A stretch of 40,447 nt of DNA from a virus: positions 1 through 40,447 of the IMG/VR virus record IMGVR_UViG_3300033144_007709; one strand, given 5' to 3'. A model generated the notes under the pieces. The model did no database searches and had not been told where the DNA came from. It saw only the letters and a program-made list of their open reading frames with translations. The position numbers and the translations under genes were made by a program. This document shows positions 1 through 8,054 of the stretch, piece by piece. The stretch's first letter is position 1. Each line of letters starts with the position of its first letter.

Positions 1-6
1 ATTTTT

Positions 7-696
7 TTACTCACCAACATCAACTCCGTTTAGAGAAATTTCAAGAGCTCCACGGAAGGTTTGCCTGTCCTCATCAAACGGAAGGCTTCTGATTGCTTCC
101 TTGGAGTAATTCCAAAGCTTTGGGTAAAGCTCGTCAATCGAATTATTGAAAGCCTGCTCTGCTTTCCTTAACAAAAAATACCCGAGTTCTTGTTCTGCAT
201 AAACCCGGTTTCCGTCATTGTAAGAATATTTTTCTTTTACAAAAACATCTATCTGGAATAAAATTTTTGAAACCACCGAAGCCTGATAATTTCCAGCTCG
301 CTGGCCCACTTCTCCAATGACCGAAACCGCCATGCGCGGGTAACTTGTTTTGCTTAAATCGGTTCGCGGAAACTCCGGATAAATCCAGCTCCCCCCCGAA
401 GAATACTTGTAGGAAACGCTAACATTTCCAACACCAATTCCAGGAGCGGTGAAAATGTAAACCTTCCCATTATCTAAATCAATTTGAAAGTCCTGCCATT
501 TTTTTACAGCTGAGCCTCCGACAGAAATAGAAGTGATTGCTTTTACTCCGCCACTTGCAGGAGACAAAGTAAACTCATGGGTCGTACTGTCTCCATCAAA
601 AGTTTCGGTTGCGGTAGAATGTCTTTCTCTCGGGTCTGTGAGCTCAGCTCTTAAAAATTCAGAAATAATTTCCTTCGGTTCGCTTAAGTACACCAT
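7..696 (-). CDS. Tail terminator / tail completion-like protein
   Basis: 229 residues. It is the last gene of the head-neck module, 57 bases after the gp10-like gene, and precedes the left edge of the window. The C-terminal half (about residues 110-200) has the look of siphovirus tail terminators: an Arg/Pro-containing stretch (YPEFPRTD), a long strand with ILFQIDVFVK, then helices around an YAEQELGYFLLRKAEQAF segment. Residues about 33-105 are rich in Ser, Thr, Gly and Val and look like an inserted beta domain. Known for the family: forms a ring that caps the tail tube and joins it to the head. The role here is inferred from position and general pattern, not from a diagnostic motif. It could also be another neck protein. 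Confidence 0.55.
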   Translation of the reverse strand: MVYLSEPKEIISEFLRAELTDPRERHSTATETFDGDSTTHEFTLSPASGGVKAITSISVGGSAVKKWQDFQIDLDNGKVYIFTAPGIGVGNVSVSYKYSSGGSWIYPEFPRTDLSKTSYPRMAVSVIGEVGQRAGNYQASVVSKILFQIDVFVKEKYSYNDGNRVYAEQELGYFLLRKAEQAFNNSIDELYPKLWNYSKEAIRSLPFDEDRQTFRGALEISLNGVDVGE

Positions 697-752
697 TCTA
701 CCACTTGGATTTTGAATTAAAGGCTCTTGCCTGTATTGTAATGTCCTATACT

Positions 753-762
753 ACTATTTAAG
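753..762 (-). promoter_or_regulatory. TATA-like box CTTAAATAGT
   Basis: The minus strand reads CTTAAATAGT, overlapping the stop codon of the gp10-like gene and 57 bases before the tail terminator start. The same ten bases occur upstream of the portal gene at 15383-15392, where no Shine-Dalgarno is present. The sequence resembles an archaeal TATA box. Promoter activity is inferred. Confidence 0.4.
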
Positions 763-1134
763 ATTATGTTTCCTTCTTGCCCGAGCCATAGACTCTAAAA
801 CAGAAGGTCTGAAAAAAGGCTGAGGAGTAATTCCTTTTTTTTCTCCATACTTCGGTTTGGTTTCCCCGACCATTGAAACAAAAGAAGCACTTCCGCTTTT
901 TCCTGTTCCAAATTCCTGATAGACTCCATACTTTACTCCATCAGCTACAATTATTTTATCCGCGGGTTCTCTTGGGTTCATATGAATAGAAGCTCTCAGT
1001 TTCCCCAAGTCCACCGGAGCTTTTCGCTTTGAAGTATTCCGAATATCGAGCATGACTTCAAAAAGAATTTCTTTGAGCTGTTTCTCGACAGCTTTTTGGG
1101 CGGCGTTATCATCGAACCTTGCTTCAATCCTCAT
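754..1134 (-). CDS. HK97 gp10-like tail completion protein
   Basis: 126 residues from the chosen ATG. The frame is open further upstream, but that part overlaps the end of the previous gene. The start at 1134 is preceded by GGAAATGATGATA, which resembles the GGAGATGATGGA leaders of other genes here. Family hallmarks are visible: an N-terminal helix (AAQKAVEKQLKEIL), KRKAPVDLGKLRASI, then YGVYQEFGTG and TPQPFFRP near the C terminus. Members of this family act in joining tail to head. It lies between the head-closure fusion and the tail terminator, the usual order. Function is confident at family level. Confidence 0.85.
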   Translation of the reverse strand: MRIEARFDDNAAQKAVEKQLKEILFEVMLDIRNTSKRKAPVDLGKLRASIHMNPREPADKIIVADGVKYGVYQEFGTGKSGSASFVSMVGETKPKYGEKKGITPQPFFRPSVLESMARARRKHNLK

Positions 1135-3733
1135 TATCATCATTTCCGTATTGTCTAAGCAAGAGCTTATTGAAAACCTTTGTGGGTCCACCATATTTTC
1201 CAATTACCTTTTCAACAATATACTCCGTTCCATCATCCATTGCAATTTTGTCTCCTGTCTTGACTCCTCTAAGAGTTCCGGAAACAGAAATTTTTGGTTT
1301 AACATAAGCCTTCATTAGCCCGGTGATTGAAATTCCTTCGGGCTTGAGGTCTCTGTCTTTTTCCGTGATAGGTTGAACTAAGAGGTCAATGGTTTTAGTG
1401 AAAGAAGCGGTTGCTCCGGTAGAGCCTCCCATTGCATTTTTTGTTTCGGTGTAGCGGGTCCACTCGACCTCTTGCTGGAATGGAACATCAGCCAGGATTG
1501 TCAGGAAGTCCGCGGCCATTCCTTTAATATATTCTTTGAGCTCTGTTGAAACCGAGTCAGTTATTGAAAAGGAATCCTCAAACTCCAAAGAAGTTAGTTT
1601 CGTCAAGGACTCCGAGACCGAGAAGGAATCGGTGAGAATCTTTCCATAAACTTCTTCCGCTGAGCTCACGATTGTAAAATTATCCGAGAGGACTTTTTCT
1701 GTTAATTTCAAAACAGAATCATTCAAAGCAAACGAATCACTCAGGCTTGTAGAGAAATGTTTTGTTGAAGTATCTATCAGCTCAAAGGAATCGCTTAAAA
1801 CTTTCTGAGTGCTTTTAACGAGAGCATCCTCAAAAGAAAACGAATCCGAAAAAGTCTTGTTGGTTTGCTTAATTATCGAGTCCACTAAAGAGAAGGAATC
1901 GCTGAGGACTTTACCCGGAGTCTTGGAAACCGCCTCGTTTAAAGTGAACTCATCCGAGAGCTCTTTGAAATGGGCTTTGGTCGAAGTATCTACTAATTGG
2001 AACGAATCAGCTAAGGCATGAAGCACTATATCCTTCACAATCGAATCGCTTAAAGAAAACGCATCACTAAATACCTTTTCCGTGGACTTCGAGAGCTCAT
2101 CACTAACAGAAAAGCCATCTGATAGGCTCTTGGCTATACTCTTTTCAATAGTATCTGAGAGAGTAAAAGAGTCAGAAAATTCCTTTGAAGTATCTCGGGC
2201 CACGGAATCATTCAAGGAGAACGAATCAGTTAAGGTTCTCATACCCGAGTAAATCTTGGAAAGGTTCTCCTGTATTGAAAAAGCATCCGTCAAAGTTTTG
2301 GAGTGAGTCTTTTCCGCTCCGTCTGTAATCGAAAATGAATCACTTAGAGATTTAGAAATATCCCGGGAGAGAGCCTCTGAGACCAAAAAAGAATCTGAAA
2401 GAACCTTTACAGGAGTCTTTATCAGCAAATCAGTTAGCCCAAACGAGTCATACAAGGTCTTTCTGGGAGTCTTTATCACCGAATCCGCTATGGAATACGA
2501 GTCAGAGAGTACCTTTCCGGTGAACTTTTCAACCGAGTCAGTTAAGGCAAAGGAGTCCGAGAAAGTTTTGCTTGTTTCTTTTTCAATGGAATCGTTTAAG
2601 GCAAAGGAGTCCGAAAAGGTTCTTAGGAAAGTTCCTGTTTTACTCAGCGCATCATTCAAAGAAAAAATGTCGCTGAGTACTTTGGAGTACTGCTTAGTAC
2701 TCGCATCAACGAGCTGGAAGGAATCCGATAAATCTTTGTAAGCGGTTTTTTCAATAGTTTCACTTATTGAAAAGGAATCTGAAAATTCTTTCGAGGTTTG
2801 TTTTGTCAAGGACTCGGAGAGAGTGAACGAATCACTTAGCTCCTTGGAGGTCTCCCGGGAGAGAGAATCATTCAAGGAAAAAGAATCCGTTAGCATTCGG
2901 ACAAAAACTTTTATGCTTTCAAGAGACTCGGAAACCGAGAAGGCATCGGAGAGAGTTTTTTGAGTGAGCTTTACGAGAACCTCATTAATCGTAAACTCAT
3001 CAGTTAAAACTTTTGAAGTGTCTCGAATCACCGAGTCAGAAACAGAAAACGAATCGCTCAAAACCTTAACCGCTTGCCTTGAGTCTCCATCGCTTAAAGT
3101 AAACGAATCCGAGAAAGTCCGGAAAAATTCTCCTTGTTTTGAAAGAGTATCATGGAGAGAAAAAGAATCACTCAAAACCTTTCCGGGCTCTTTAGTCAAA
3201 GCATCATTCAAAGAAAAAGAATCGCTCAAGGTTTTGCTCGAGGTTTTCTCAACAGAGTCCACTAAGGAAAAAGAATCACTCAAGATTTTCTGAGCGTTCA
3301 AATAACTTCCGTCAATTAAAGAAAGCGAATCAGAGAGAACCTTTCCGGTTAACCTTGAAGCAGAGTCAGTCAAAGAAAAGGAATCTGAAAGCTCTCGGGC
3401 CAAGCTTCGGTTTCCTGCATCCACCATTGAAAAAGAATCACTTAGCTCTTTGGAAGTGCTTTTCAGAACAGCCTCCGAGATTGAAAACGAGTCCGATAAA
3501 TCTTTCTGGGGTTCTTTCTCTAAAGCCTCAGCTATCGAAAAAGAATCACTCAAAAGTTTTGAAGTGGTTTTAATGTCTCCATCTGAAACAGTTAAAGTAT
3601 CAGAGAGGACTTTTCCGGCTTGAAGAGAATAACTATCAACCAATGAAAACGAGTCCACTATCTGAATGTCGTTGTAGTAAGACTCGTCGTATTTTTCGTA
3701 TTTTCCTGTTCCGTATAGTGCAGAGTACGCCAT
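1124..3733 (-). CDS. Giant 18-residue repeat protein fused to a head-closure (stopper) domain
   Basis: 869 residues. After a short N-terminal stretch (about 1-24) there are 39 tandem units of about 18 residues, consensus LSDSFSLxDxxxKxxxKx, reaching about residue 737. Most units are exactly 18 residues. Units 10, 14, 19 and 26 have 20 residues and end in RT or RM; unit 30 has 19. The last 130 residues are unrelated: a beta-rich domain with LVQPITEKDR, SGTLRGVKTGDKI and GTEYIVEKV. This resembles phage head-tail joining proteins, and the position just before a gp10-like gene fits. I infer a neck protein carrying a long repetitive arm, a whisker or adhesin. Similar DSxSLSDS repeats occur in large archaeal surface proteins, from memory. 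The repeat fold is unknown. Confidence 0.75.
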   Translation of the reverse strand: MAYSALYGTGKYEKYDESYYNDIQIVDSFSLVDSYSLQAGKVLSDTLTVSDGDIKTTSKLLSDSFSIAEALEKEPQKDLSDSFSISEAVLKSTSKELSDSFSMVDAGNRSLARELSDSFSLTDSASRLTGKVLSDSLSLIDGSYLNAQKILSDSFSLVDSVEKTSSKTLSDSFSLNDALTKEPGKVLSDSFSLHDTLSKQGEFFRTFSDSFTLSDGDSRQAVKVLSDSFSVSDSVIRDTSKVLTDEFTINEVLVKLTQKTLSDAFSVSESLESIKVFVRMLTDSFSLNDSLSRETSKELSDSFTLSESLTKQTSKEFSDSFSISETIEKTAYKDLSDSFQLVDASTKQYSKVLSDIFSLNDALSKTGTFLRTFSDSFALNDSIEKETSKTFSDSFALTDSVEKFTGKVLSDSYSIADSVIKTPRKTLYDSFGLTDLLIKTPVKVLSDSFLVSEALSRDISKSLSDSFSITDGAEKTHSKTLTDAFSIQENLSKIYSGMRTLTDSFSLNDSVARDTSKEFSDSFTLSDTIEKSIAKSLSDGFSVSDELSKSTEKVFSDAFSLSDSIVKDIVLHALADSFQLVDTSTKAHFKELSDEFTLNEAVSKTPGKVLSDSFSLVDSIIKQTNKTFSDSFSFEDALVKSTQKVLSDSFELIDTSTKHFSTSLSDSFALNDSVLKLTEKVLSDNFTIVSSAEEVYGKILTDSFSVSESLTKLTSLEFEDSFSITDSVSTELKEYIKGMAADFLTILADVPFQQEVEWTRYTETKNAMGGSTGATASFTKTIDLLVQPITEKDRDLKPEGISITGLMKAYVKPKISVSGTLRGVKTGDKIAMDDGTEYIVEKVIGKYGGPTKVFNKLLLRQYGNDDNED

Positions 3734-3742
3734 TTAATTACC

Positions 3743-4360
3743 TCAAAAATTACTCGCGAAGAAAACCGCGTTGTCTTCATCTGCCGCTTCCTCAACTCCA
3801 ACAGTTACATTATCCAAGTACTGATTATTTGAAATCGACCCACCATTACAGCTCCATCTTATTTCGTCAATGGTTCCGGCTGCATTAATACTGACTCCGG
3901 TCGCACTTCCCAATTCTTGCGAATCAGTATCGTATACATAAGCATCGAATGTGCTCGCCTCGTCGGTGTAAACCAGCTTGAACATGTACCAGGTATCAAC
4001 GTCAAACTGCGAACCATACAATGAAACAGAAGTAGCTCCAGTGTGATATTTAAGATAAGCACCGGATTGTCCCGCGCCAAGCAAGAGCGTACTTGTTTCT
4101 CTCAAGTGAATTAAATGTGCATACTGGCCTGCTGTAGTTTTTACATGCGTTCGCATCCAAAACTCATAAGCATCAGGATTACCCACCTGGCGAGGCGTAT
4201 CAATACGCGGTTCAATCGTGGAAGTCGGATTCGATTTCAAAGCATAGGTTCCAATTTTTGCCACTGAATCTTGAACCTCAAAAGTTCCATTGTTCACAGT
4301 CCAAACCGCAACGCCGGAAGTATAATCTCCGTCCTCAAACGAATCCTTTAAATCAGTCAT
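3743..4360 (-). CDS. LamG/concanavalin-like lectin-fold protein
   Basis: 205 residues. The sequence has the order typical of jelly-roll domains: an N-terminal DSFEDGDYTSGVAVWTV segment, YALKSNPTS, then YEFWMRTHVKT, a DTWYMFKLVYT strand and a C-terminal IDEIRWSCNGG strand with YLDNVTV. Such domains bind carbohydrate or act as spacers in phage fibres and surface proteins. It sits between a fibre-like gene and the repeat-stopper fusion, so a virion-attached carbohydrate-binding role is inferred. No catalytic residues are apparent. Its start overlaps the end of the upstream gene by 8 bases. Confidence 0.6.
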   Translation of the reverse strand: MTDLKDSFEDGDYTSGVAVWTVNNGTFEVQDSVAKIGTYALKSNPTSTIEPRIDTPRQVGNPDAYEFWMRTHVKTTAGQYAHLIHLRETSTLLLGAGQSGAYLKYHTGATSVSLYGSQFDVDTWYMFKLVYTDEASTFDAYVYDTDSQELGSATGVSINAAGTIDEIRWSCNGGSISNNQYLDNVTVGVEEAADEDNAVFFASNF

Positions 4361-4715
4361 GCTGAATCACCTTGCTTTTCTCCCAGTCCGTCTTTGAAAT
4401 TCCGAGTAATTCATAATGTTTCTTCCCGATTTCGGTTTCATCTGTTGACTCTAAAATTATATCATCAACTGCTCGGATTTTCTGTATTTTTTTATTAGAA
4501 ACTTCAACATCGTGAGTGTGAATTTCCTCAAAATCCTTAAACGGCTCGAAACCATATTGCCCGTATTTAAAAGCCACCACTATTGCAAATTTGTCGTCTT
4601 CTACATATTCCAAAACATTCAAGTGCCGAACACCAGGAACAAGTGTGTGTAATGGATTGTTTGGGTTTCCTCTCTCACCAGCTGTCGGTACTTTGAAAAC
4701 TTTTTTTTCAATCAT
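4353..4715 (-). CDS. Hypothetical protein in the fibre cluster
   Basis: 120 residues from the ATG at 4715. A longer reading to 4742 would overlap the upstream gene and has no better ribosome binding site. The protein is charged, with a central HTHDVEV segment and an acidic/basic C terminus, and no signal or membrane segment. I do not recognise the family. It is translationally coupled to the LamG-like gene (8-base overlap) and follows the large fibre gene directly, so an accessory, chaperone or fibre-linked structural role is possible. Confidence 0.6.
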   Translation of the reverse strand: MIEKKVFKVPTAGERGNPNNPLHTLVPGVRHLNVLEYVEDDKFAIVVAFKYGQYGFEPFKDFEEIHTHDVEVSNKKIQKIRAVDDIILESTDETEIGKKHYELLGISKTDWEKSKVIQHD

Positions 4716-4719
4716 GTTA

Positions 4720-6363
4720 TCACGCCGGCACAGCAAACGCAAGGCTTGCTACTCCAAAGTAGTTAGTTCCATCCCAATAAAACGAAGCAATGTCAATCGA
4801 ACTTCCAGCCGTTGAAAGAGTTGGAGCAGTTCCCCCCACCCACTTAACCGTTCCCGGCCAGGTAGCTGTTCTGCTTCCAGTTCCGTCTTGAATCAATACA
4901 AGCAAGAAGTTTCCCGGATTGGTCGGAGCCGTGAAAGTAAAAGTTTCATTCATCGCTCCGAAAGTAAACTTGAATTTGTTCCCGAGCTTCCAGTCAATCG
5001 TGGTCGTTCCGTCTCCAGTGGTTGACTGTTGAGTGAATCCAATCGAGTGTGCTCCACAATCCATTTCTCCACCAAGCTCCGGAGTAGTATCTTCTACAAC
5101 ATCGTCAAGTTTTCCATTAAACGTATCCCAATCAGTATCACTCAAAGCTCCTGTTGTGTCGGTGTCTGCTACTGCTAAGCTAAGCTCTTGGGTTGAAAGC
5201 GAGAGACCGCTTGCTGTTCCAAGAGTTACTGCAGGATGCAAAGCAGAAAGTTGAGCATCTGTCAAGTGATTGTATTCCCCCACAGCTCCTCCTTGAAGGT
5301 TTCCAAGTTCAGCGTGGTCAGACACTGCGGTTCCAACGAAAAAAGTATCTGTAACCATTTGTATAGCTGAAAAAGAGCCTCCAGCCTGTGGAGCAACAAT
5401 TTTTCCAACAAGAATCCCGAAATCACTTAAATGGTCCGGTTTCGGCGGTTCGTCTTCAATCTCCGCCTCTGCGAGAGAATAAGAACCATGCCCGTAAACA
5501 ACATAAACATCTCCATCATCAATGTGCCTGTAAACCCAATGAGTTCCGTACTTTGCAGTTCCTACATTTCCAAGTGTTCCGTCTCCATCGTCATAATGAG
5601 CGTAGTCAATAGTGTTTCTCGGAGTGCCTTCTGTGAATCCAGCTCCTCCGTCTCCGTAAACTGGAATGAAAGTAGTCGAAGCAGAATCGTAAGCCGGCAT
5701 AGTAAACTTGTTAATTCCCCCATAAGCAATTCCTTCCGTCATTGTGAAATTGTTCGTTCCAGAATAAGCAATAACCGAACCACCGTTGAGTTCCAAATTC
5801 CTGAGTGTTTTCGCTCTTTCGTGAAGTTTTCTAACTCCGTCTTGAAGATTAAAACCACCTGAAATAAAGTGAACATTATTGCTTCCGTCTTTCATTACTT
5901 TTCCAATCGGAAAATTTCTTTCATCCGTTGACTTGCTTTCAGAAATTGAAATAGTCGGAGAACCACCATTATAACTCAACACAACAATGTAAGTCGTATC
6001 CGCGGCGGTTATTGTCTGGTTATCTTGTTCTGCAAGAGAAGCATAAACCAAAGGAGAAGTAACACTATCTGTCGACCTGAACAAAGCAGTTAAAGCCGCT
6101 ACTTTAAAAGTTCCAGCGTTTGTTCCTTCTGAGATAGCTCCGCCTGTTACAACCATTGGAGAATCAGCGTAATTTGAAATATCTTTTAGAGCAGAAACGT
6201 CTACTCCATCAACATTCCTCGAAGAGTCAATTATTTCGACTCCTCCAACATCTACGCTAAGCGTATTGAGTTTATGAGTTCCGTCCTGTATGTAATCCTT
6301 TACGAGATTCGCTCTCGCGGAAGTAATCAAATCTCCAGGACTGACCTCAACCAAATCAGTCAT
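4720..6363 (-). CDS. Virion fibre / tail-fibre-like protein
   Basis: 547 residues, rich in Gly, Thr, Ser and Asp, low in Cys. It begins MTDLVEVSPGDLITSARANLVKD, an opening seen in phage baseplate or fibre proteins. The C-terminal 130 residues contain an LDDVVEDTTPELGGEMD block, then NPGNFLLVLIQDGTGSR, TWPGTVKWVGGTAP and FYWDGTNYFGV. From memory this C-terminal pattern recurs in fibre proteins of marine phages. I infer a trimeric receptor-binding or decoration fibre. It sits in the head module and not near the tail hub, which is unusual. The start overlaps the stop of the small upstream gene. Confidence 0.6.
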   Translation of the reverse strand: MTDLVEVSPGDLITSARANLVKDYIQDGTHKLNTLSVDVGGVEIIDSSRNVDGVDVSALKDISNYADSPMVVTGGAISEGTNAGTFKVAALTALFRSTDSVTSPLVYASLAEQDNQTITAADTTYIVVLSYNGGSPTISISESKSTDERNFPIGKVMKDGSNNVHFISGGFNLQDGVRKLHERAKTLRNLELNGGSVIAYSGTNNFTMTEGIAYGGINKFTMPAYDSASTTFIPVYGDGGAGFTEGTPRNTIDYAHYDDGDGTLGNVGTAKYGTHWVYRHIDDGDVYVVYGHGSYSLAEAEIEDEPPKPDHLSDFGILVGKIVAPQAGGSFSAIQMVTDTFFVGTAVSDHAELGNLQGGAVGEYNHLTDAQLSALHPAVTLGTASGLSLSTQELSLAVADTDTTGALSDTDWDTFNGKLDDVVEDTTPELGGEMDCGAHSIGFTQQSTTGDGTTTIDWKLGNKFKFTFGAMNETFTFTAPTNPGNFLLVLIQDGTGSRTATWPGTVKWVGGTAPTLSTAGSSIDIASFYWDGTNYFGVASLAFAVPA

Positions 6364-6535
6364 TCTTCTTCGCCTCCAGCTTGTAATTTAAAAATTCTAC
6401 TAAGTCCGCTCCGCCAATTGAAATCTTGCGAATCTCACAAAACCAATCAACGAGCTCCTCTTCTTTGACTTCGGGCATTTTATCCATTAAAAGCTTTGCT
6501 TGATGGCTGAGATAAATTGTTGTAGTTTTTTTCAT
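6356..6535 (-). CDS. Small hypothetical protein (59 aa)
   Basis: A short frame with a good start overlap: its ATG overlaps the stop of the glycosyltransferase gene and its stop overlaps the start of the fibre gene. The sequence begins MKKTTTIYLSHQAKLL and contains EEELVDWFCEIRK. Mostly helical, charged, no motif. Coupled translation on both sides supports it as real. Its role is unknown; given its neighbours it may assist fibre assembly. Confidence 0.6.
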   Translation of the reverse strand: MKKTTTIYLSHQAKLLMDKMPEVKEEELVDWFCEIRKISIGGADLVEFLNYKLEAKKND

Positions 6536-7278
6536 TTTCCCACTCCATTGATTTTTCCTTTAATGAAATTAATGCTCCTTTGCTTTTGCATTACGACCTT
6601 AGCCAAGAGCTTGTTGAACTCGTAGAGGTTAACTACTTTCAAGTGGCCCACGTGCTGGTCGATGTCTACATAAAGCTTATAGCCTGCTCTCTTGACTTTC
6701 CGAGAGAAATAATAATCTTCTGAAAGCCTACTCATTCCGTCTGGACCCATGTTAAATTTAAACCACGGAGGAGCTACCTTTTTGAATACTGAGCGATGAA
6801 TCAAAAGGCAACCTGTTCCCACTCCGTCCACTTCAATTAAATTGTTCTTAGCGTTCACTAAGTCGCTTCGTTCAATCATCTTAAAGCAAACCTGTCGGTT
6901 CTTAGCCTTCTTCATTATCAACGGGTACGGAGTTCCGTGTTGCATGACTGTGGTTAAGCCTGAAACAATCTTGACTCCTTTCTTCGCCATTCCAATTAAG
7001 TTTCCTCGAGGAATCATATCCGTATCCAAAAACAAAAGCCATTCCTTATCAGTCTTTAAAAAATCGTGAATGATTCCGTTTCGGTTAAGGTCCACGGGTT
7101 GCTGGCTTCTCCAGATAATTTGAACTATCTTCGGGTTCGCCATGCAAATTTTCGCAAGCCAGGAGGAAGTCTCTTGTCTGACTGTTCCCATGTGCGGAAT
7201 CCCGATTGCGAAAGTGTTCTTTTTGATTTTTTTCTTCTTGATTTTCTTTTTTACCTTTTTATGAGTATTTTTTTTCAT
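6532..7278 (-). CDS. GT-A fold glycosyltransferase (family 2-like)
   Basis: 248 residues. A strongly basic Lys-rich leader (residues 1-22) precedes the GT-A domain. Seen: TFAIGIPHMG at the first strand, LLFLDTDMIP carrying the metal-binding DxD motif, a VDGVGTGCLLIHRSVF segment, and SEDYYFSRKVKRAGYKLYVD, which supplies the ED acceptor-site pattern. Known for the family: transfer of a sugar from a nucleotide-sugar donor. It is encoded among fibre and neck genes with the leader GGAGATGATGGA. I infer glycosylation of a virion protein or host surface component; sugar transfer to viral DNA cannot be excluded given the modification genes elsewhere. Confidence 0.8.
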   Translation of the reverse strand: MKKNTHKKVKKKIKKKKIKKNTFAIGIPHMGTVRQETSSWLAKICMANPKIVQIIWRSQQPVDLNRNGIIHDFLKTDKEWLLFLDTDMIPRGNLIGMAKKGVKIVSGLTTVMQHGTPYPLIMKKAKNRQVCFKMIERSDLVNAKNNLIEVDGVGTGCLLIHRSVFKKVAPPWFKFNMGPDGMSRLSEDYYFSRKVKRAGYKLYVDIDQHVGHLKVVNLYEFNKLLAKVVMQKQRSINFIKGKINGVGK

Positions 7279-7328
7279 TCCATCATCTCCAATTTTTTCA
7301 AGCTCAGACTTTCAGAATTTTAATTCAT

Positions 7329-7685
7329 TCAGTCTATGTCGAGCTCGTAGGTTATCTGCAGGCTATCGCCGTTTGCAACATTCACCGCTGAGAAGGTTTG
7401 CGCCGCCGCCATGTCTCCCGCTGAGTCTGCGTTAAACACTCCGGCTTCCGTTATTGCTTTTGCTTCTGTGAACGAGAAGGTCTTGACAAGCTGTGCGGTG
7501 TCTCCGCTGACATCTGTCGTTACCAGGCTTGTTGTCGCAGTGTCACGCGCATACTCGGCTCCGAGTTCCGTTGACGTTGCGGCAAAACTGGCTGTTCCCG
7601 TTCCAATTGCAATATTGGAGAACGCTGTTCCTGCTCCGAGGAGAAGTTCTGCGAGCTCGGCCATTCCTGCATTTGTTGTAGTCAT
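7329..7685 (-). CDS. Small Ala/Thr-rich structural protein
   Basis: 118 residues, very rich in Ala, Thr and Ser with almost no Lys. The pattern IAIGTGTASFAATSTELGAEYAR, followed by a TEAGVFNA segment and a C-terminal GDSLQITYELDI strand, resembles small phage fibre or decoration proteins that I recall with AxGTGTTAP...EAGLFDA motifs. A virion structural role is inferred. Its ATG overlaps the stop of the preceding 56-residue gene. GC content is higher here than in the early region. Confidence 0.6.
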   Translation of the reverse strand: MTTTNAGMAELAELLLGAGTAFSNIAIGTGTASFAATSTELGAEYARDTATTSLVTTDVSGDTAQLVKTFSFTEAKAITEAGVFNADSAGDMAAAQTFSAVNVANGDSLQITYELDID

Positions 7686-7852
7686 TTCGAGCTCACCTCC
7701 TGTGAGTGTAATTGGTCCTTGAGTACTCCGTCTTCAAGGAGTTCGTGCTTGATGAGTTTTCCTTTTTCGTACTCCCGGACTTCTTTTATGTTTCCATTTT
7801 TGTCTCTGAGAACCATTCCCATGGAATCTCTCAGTTTCACTTTTTCTATCAT
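7682..7852 (-). CDS. Small hypothetical protein (56 aa)
   Basis: A short gene filling the space between two structural genes. The sequence contains MGMVLRDKNGNIKEVREYEKGKL, a strand-turn-strand pattern, and ends in a hydrophilic tail. The ATG directly follows the upstream stop codon and the TGA overlaps the next ATG, so coupled translation is likely. No family recognised. Confidence 0.6.
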   Translation of the reverse strand: MIEKVKLRDSMGMVLRDKNGNIKEVREYEKGKLIKHELLEDGVLKDQLHSQEVSSK

Positions 7853-8038
7853 TTACTTCACCGTCTTAGGAGCTGGATTTAATTTCTTCCAGGCTCCAAG
7901 CTTTTTCGTTGATTGATTAAGCTTTCTTTCTTTTTTTGTTACTTCCGCTCCGCCTTCCGGGAGGTTCTTTCTCTCCGATTCAAACTCGTATTTGAGCTTT
8001 TTGTTTTTATCGAAGTGTTTTACATTTAAGCTTCCCAA
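7853..8038 (-). CDS. Small basic hypothetical protein, probable TTG start
   Basis: 61 residues, Lys-rich (KKERKLNQSTKKLGAWKKL near the C terminus). The start is chosen from the conserved leader: GGAGATGATGGA at 8040-8051 is followed after one base by TTG. Reading from the in-frame ATG at 8044 would bury the ribosome binding site in the gene. The long upstream open frame overlaps the connector gene and is rejected. Function unknown. Confidence 0.55.
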   Translation of the reverse strand: MGSLNVKHFDKNKKLKYEFESERKNLPEGGAEVTKKERKLNQSTKKLGAWKKLNPAPKTVK

Positions 8039-8054
8039 TTCCATCATCTCCGTT

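Noticed and set aside
1052-3888. Several plus-strand open frames opposite the repeat protein
   Set aside because: They arise from the repetitive codons of the minus-strand gene; they lack ribosome binding sites and end irregularly.
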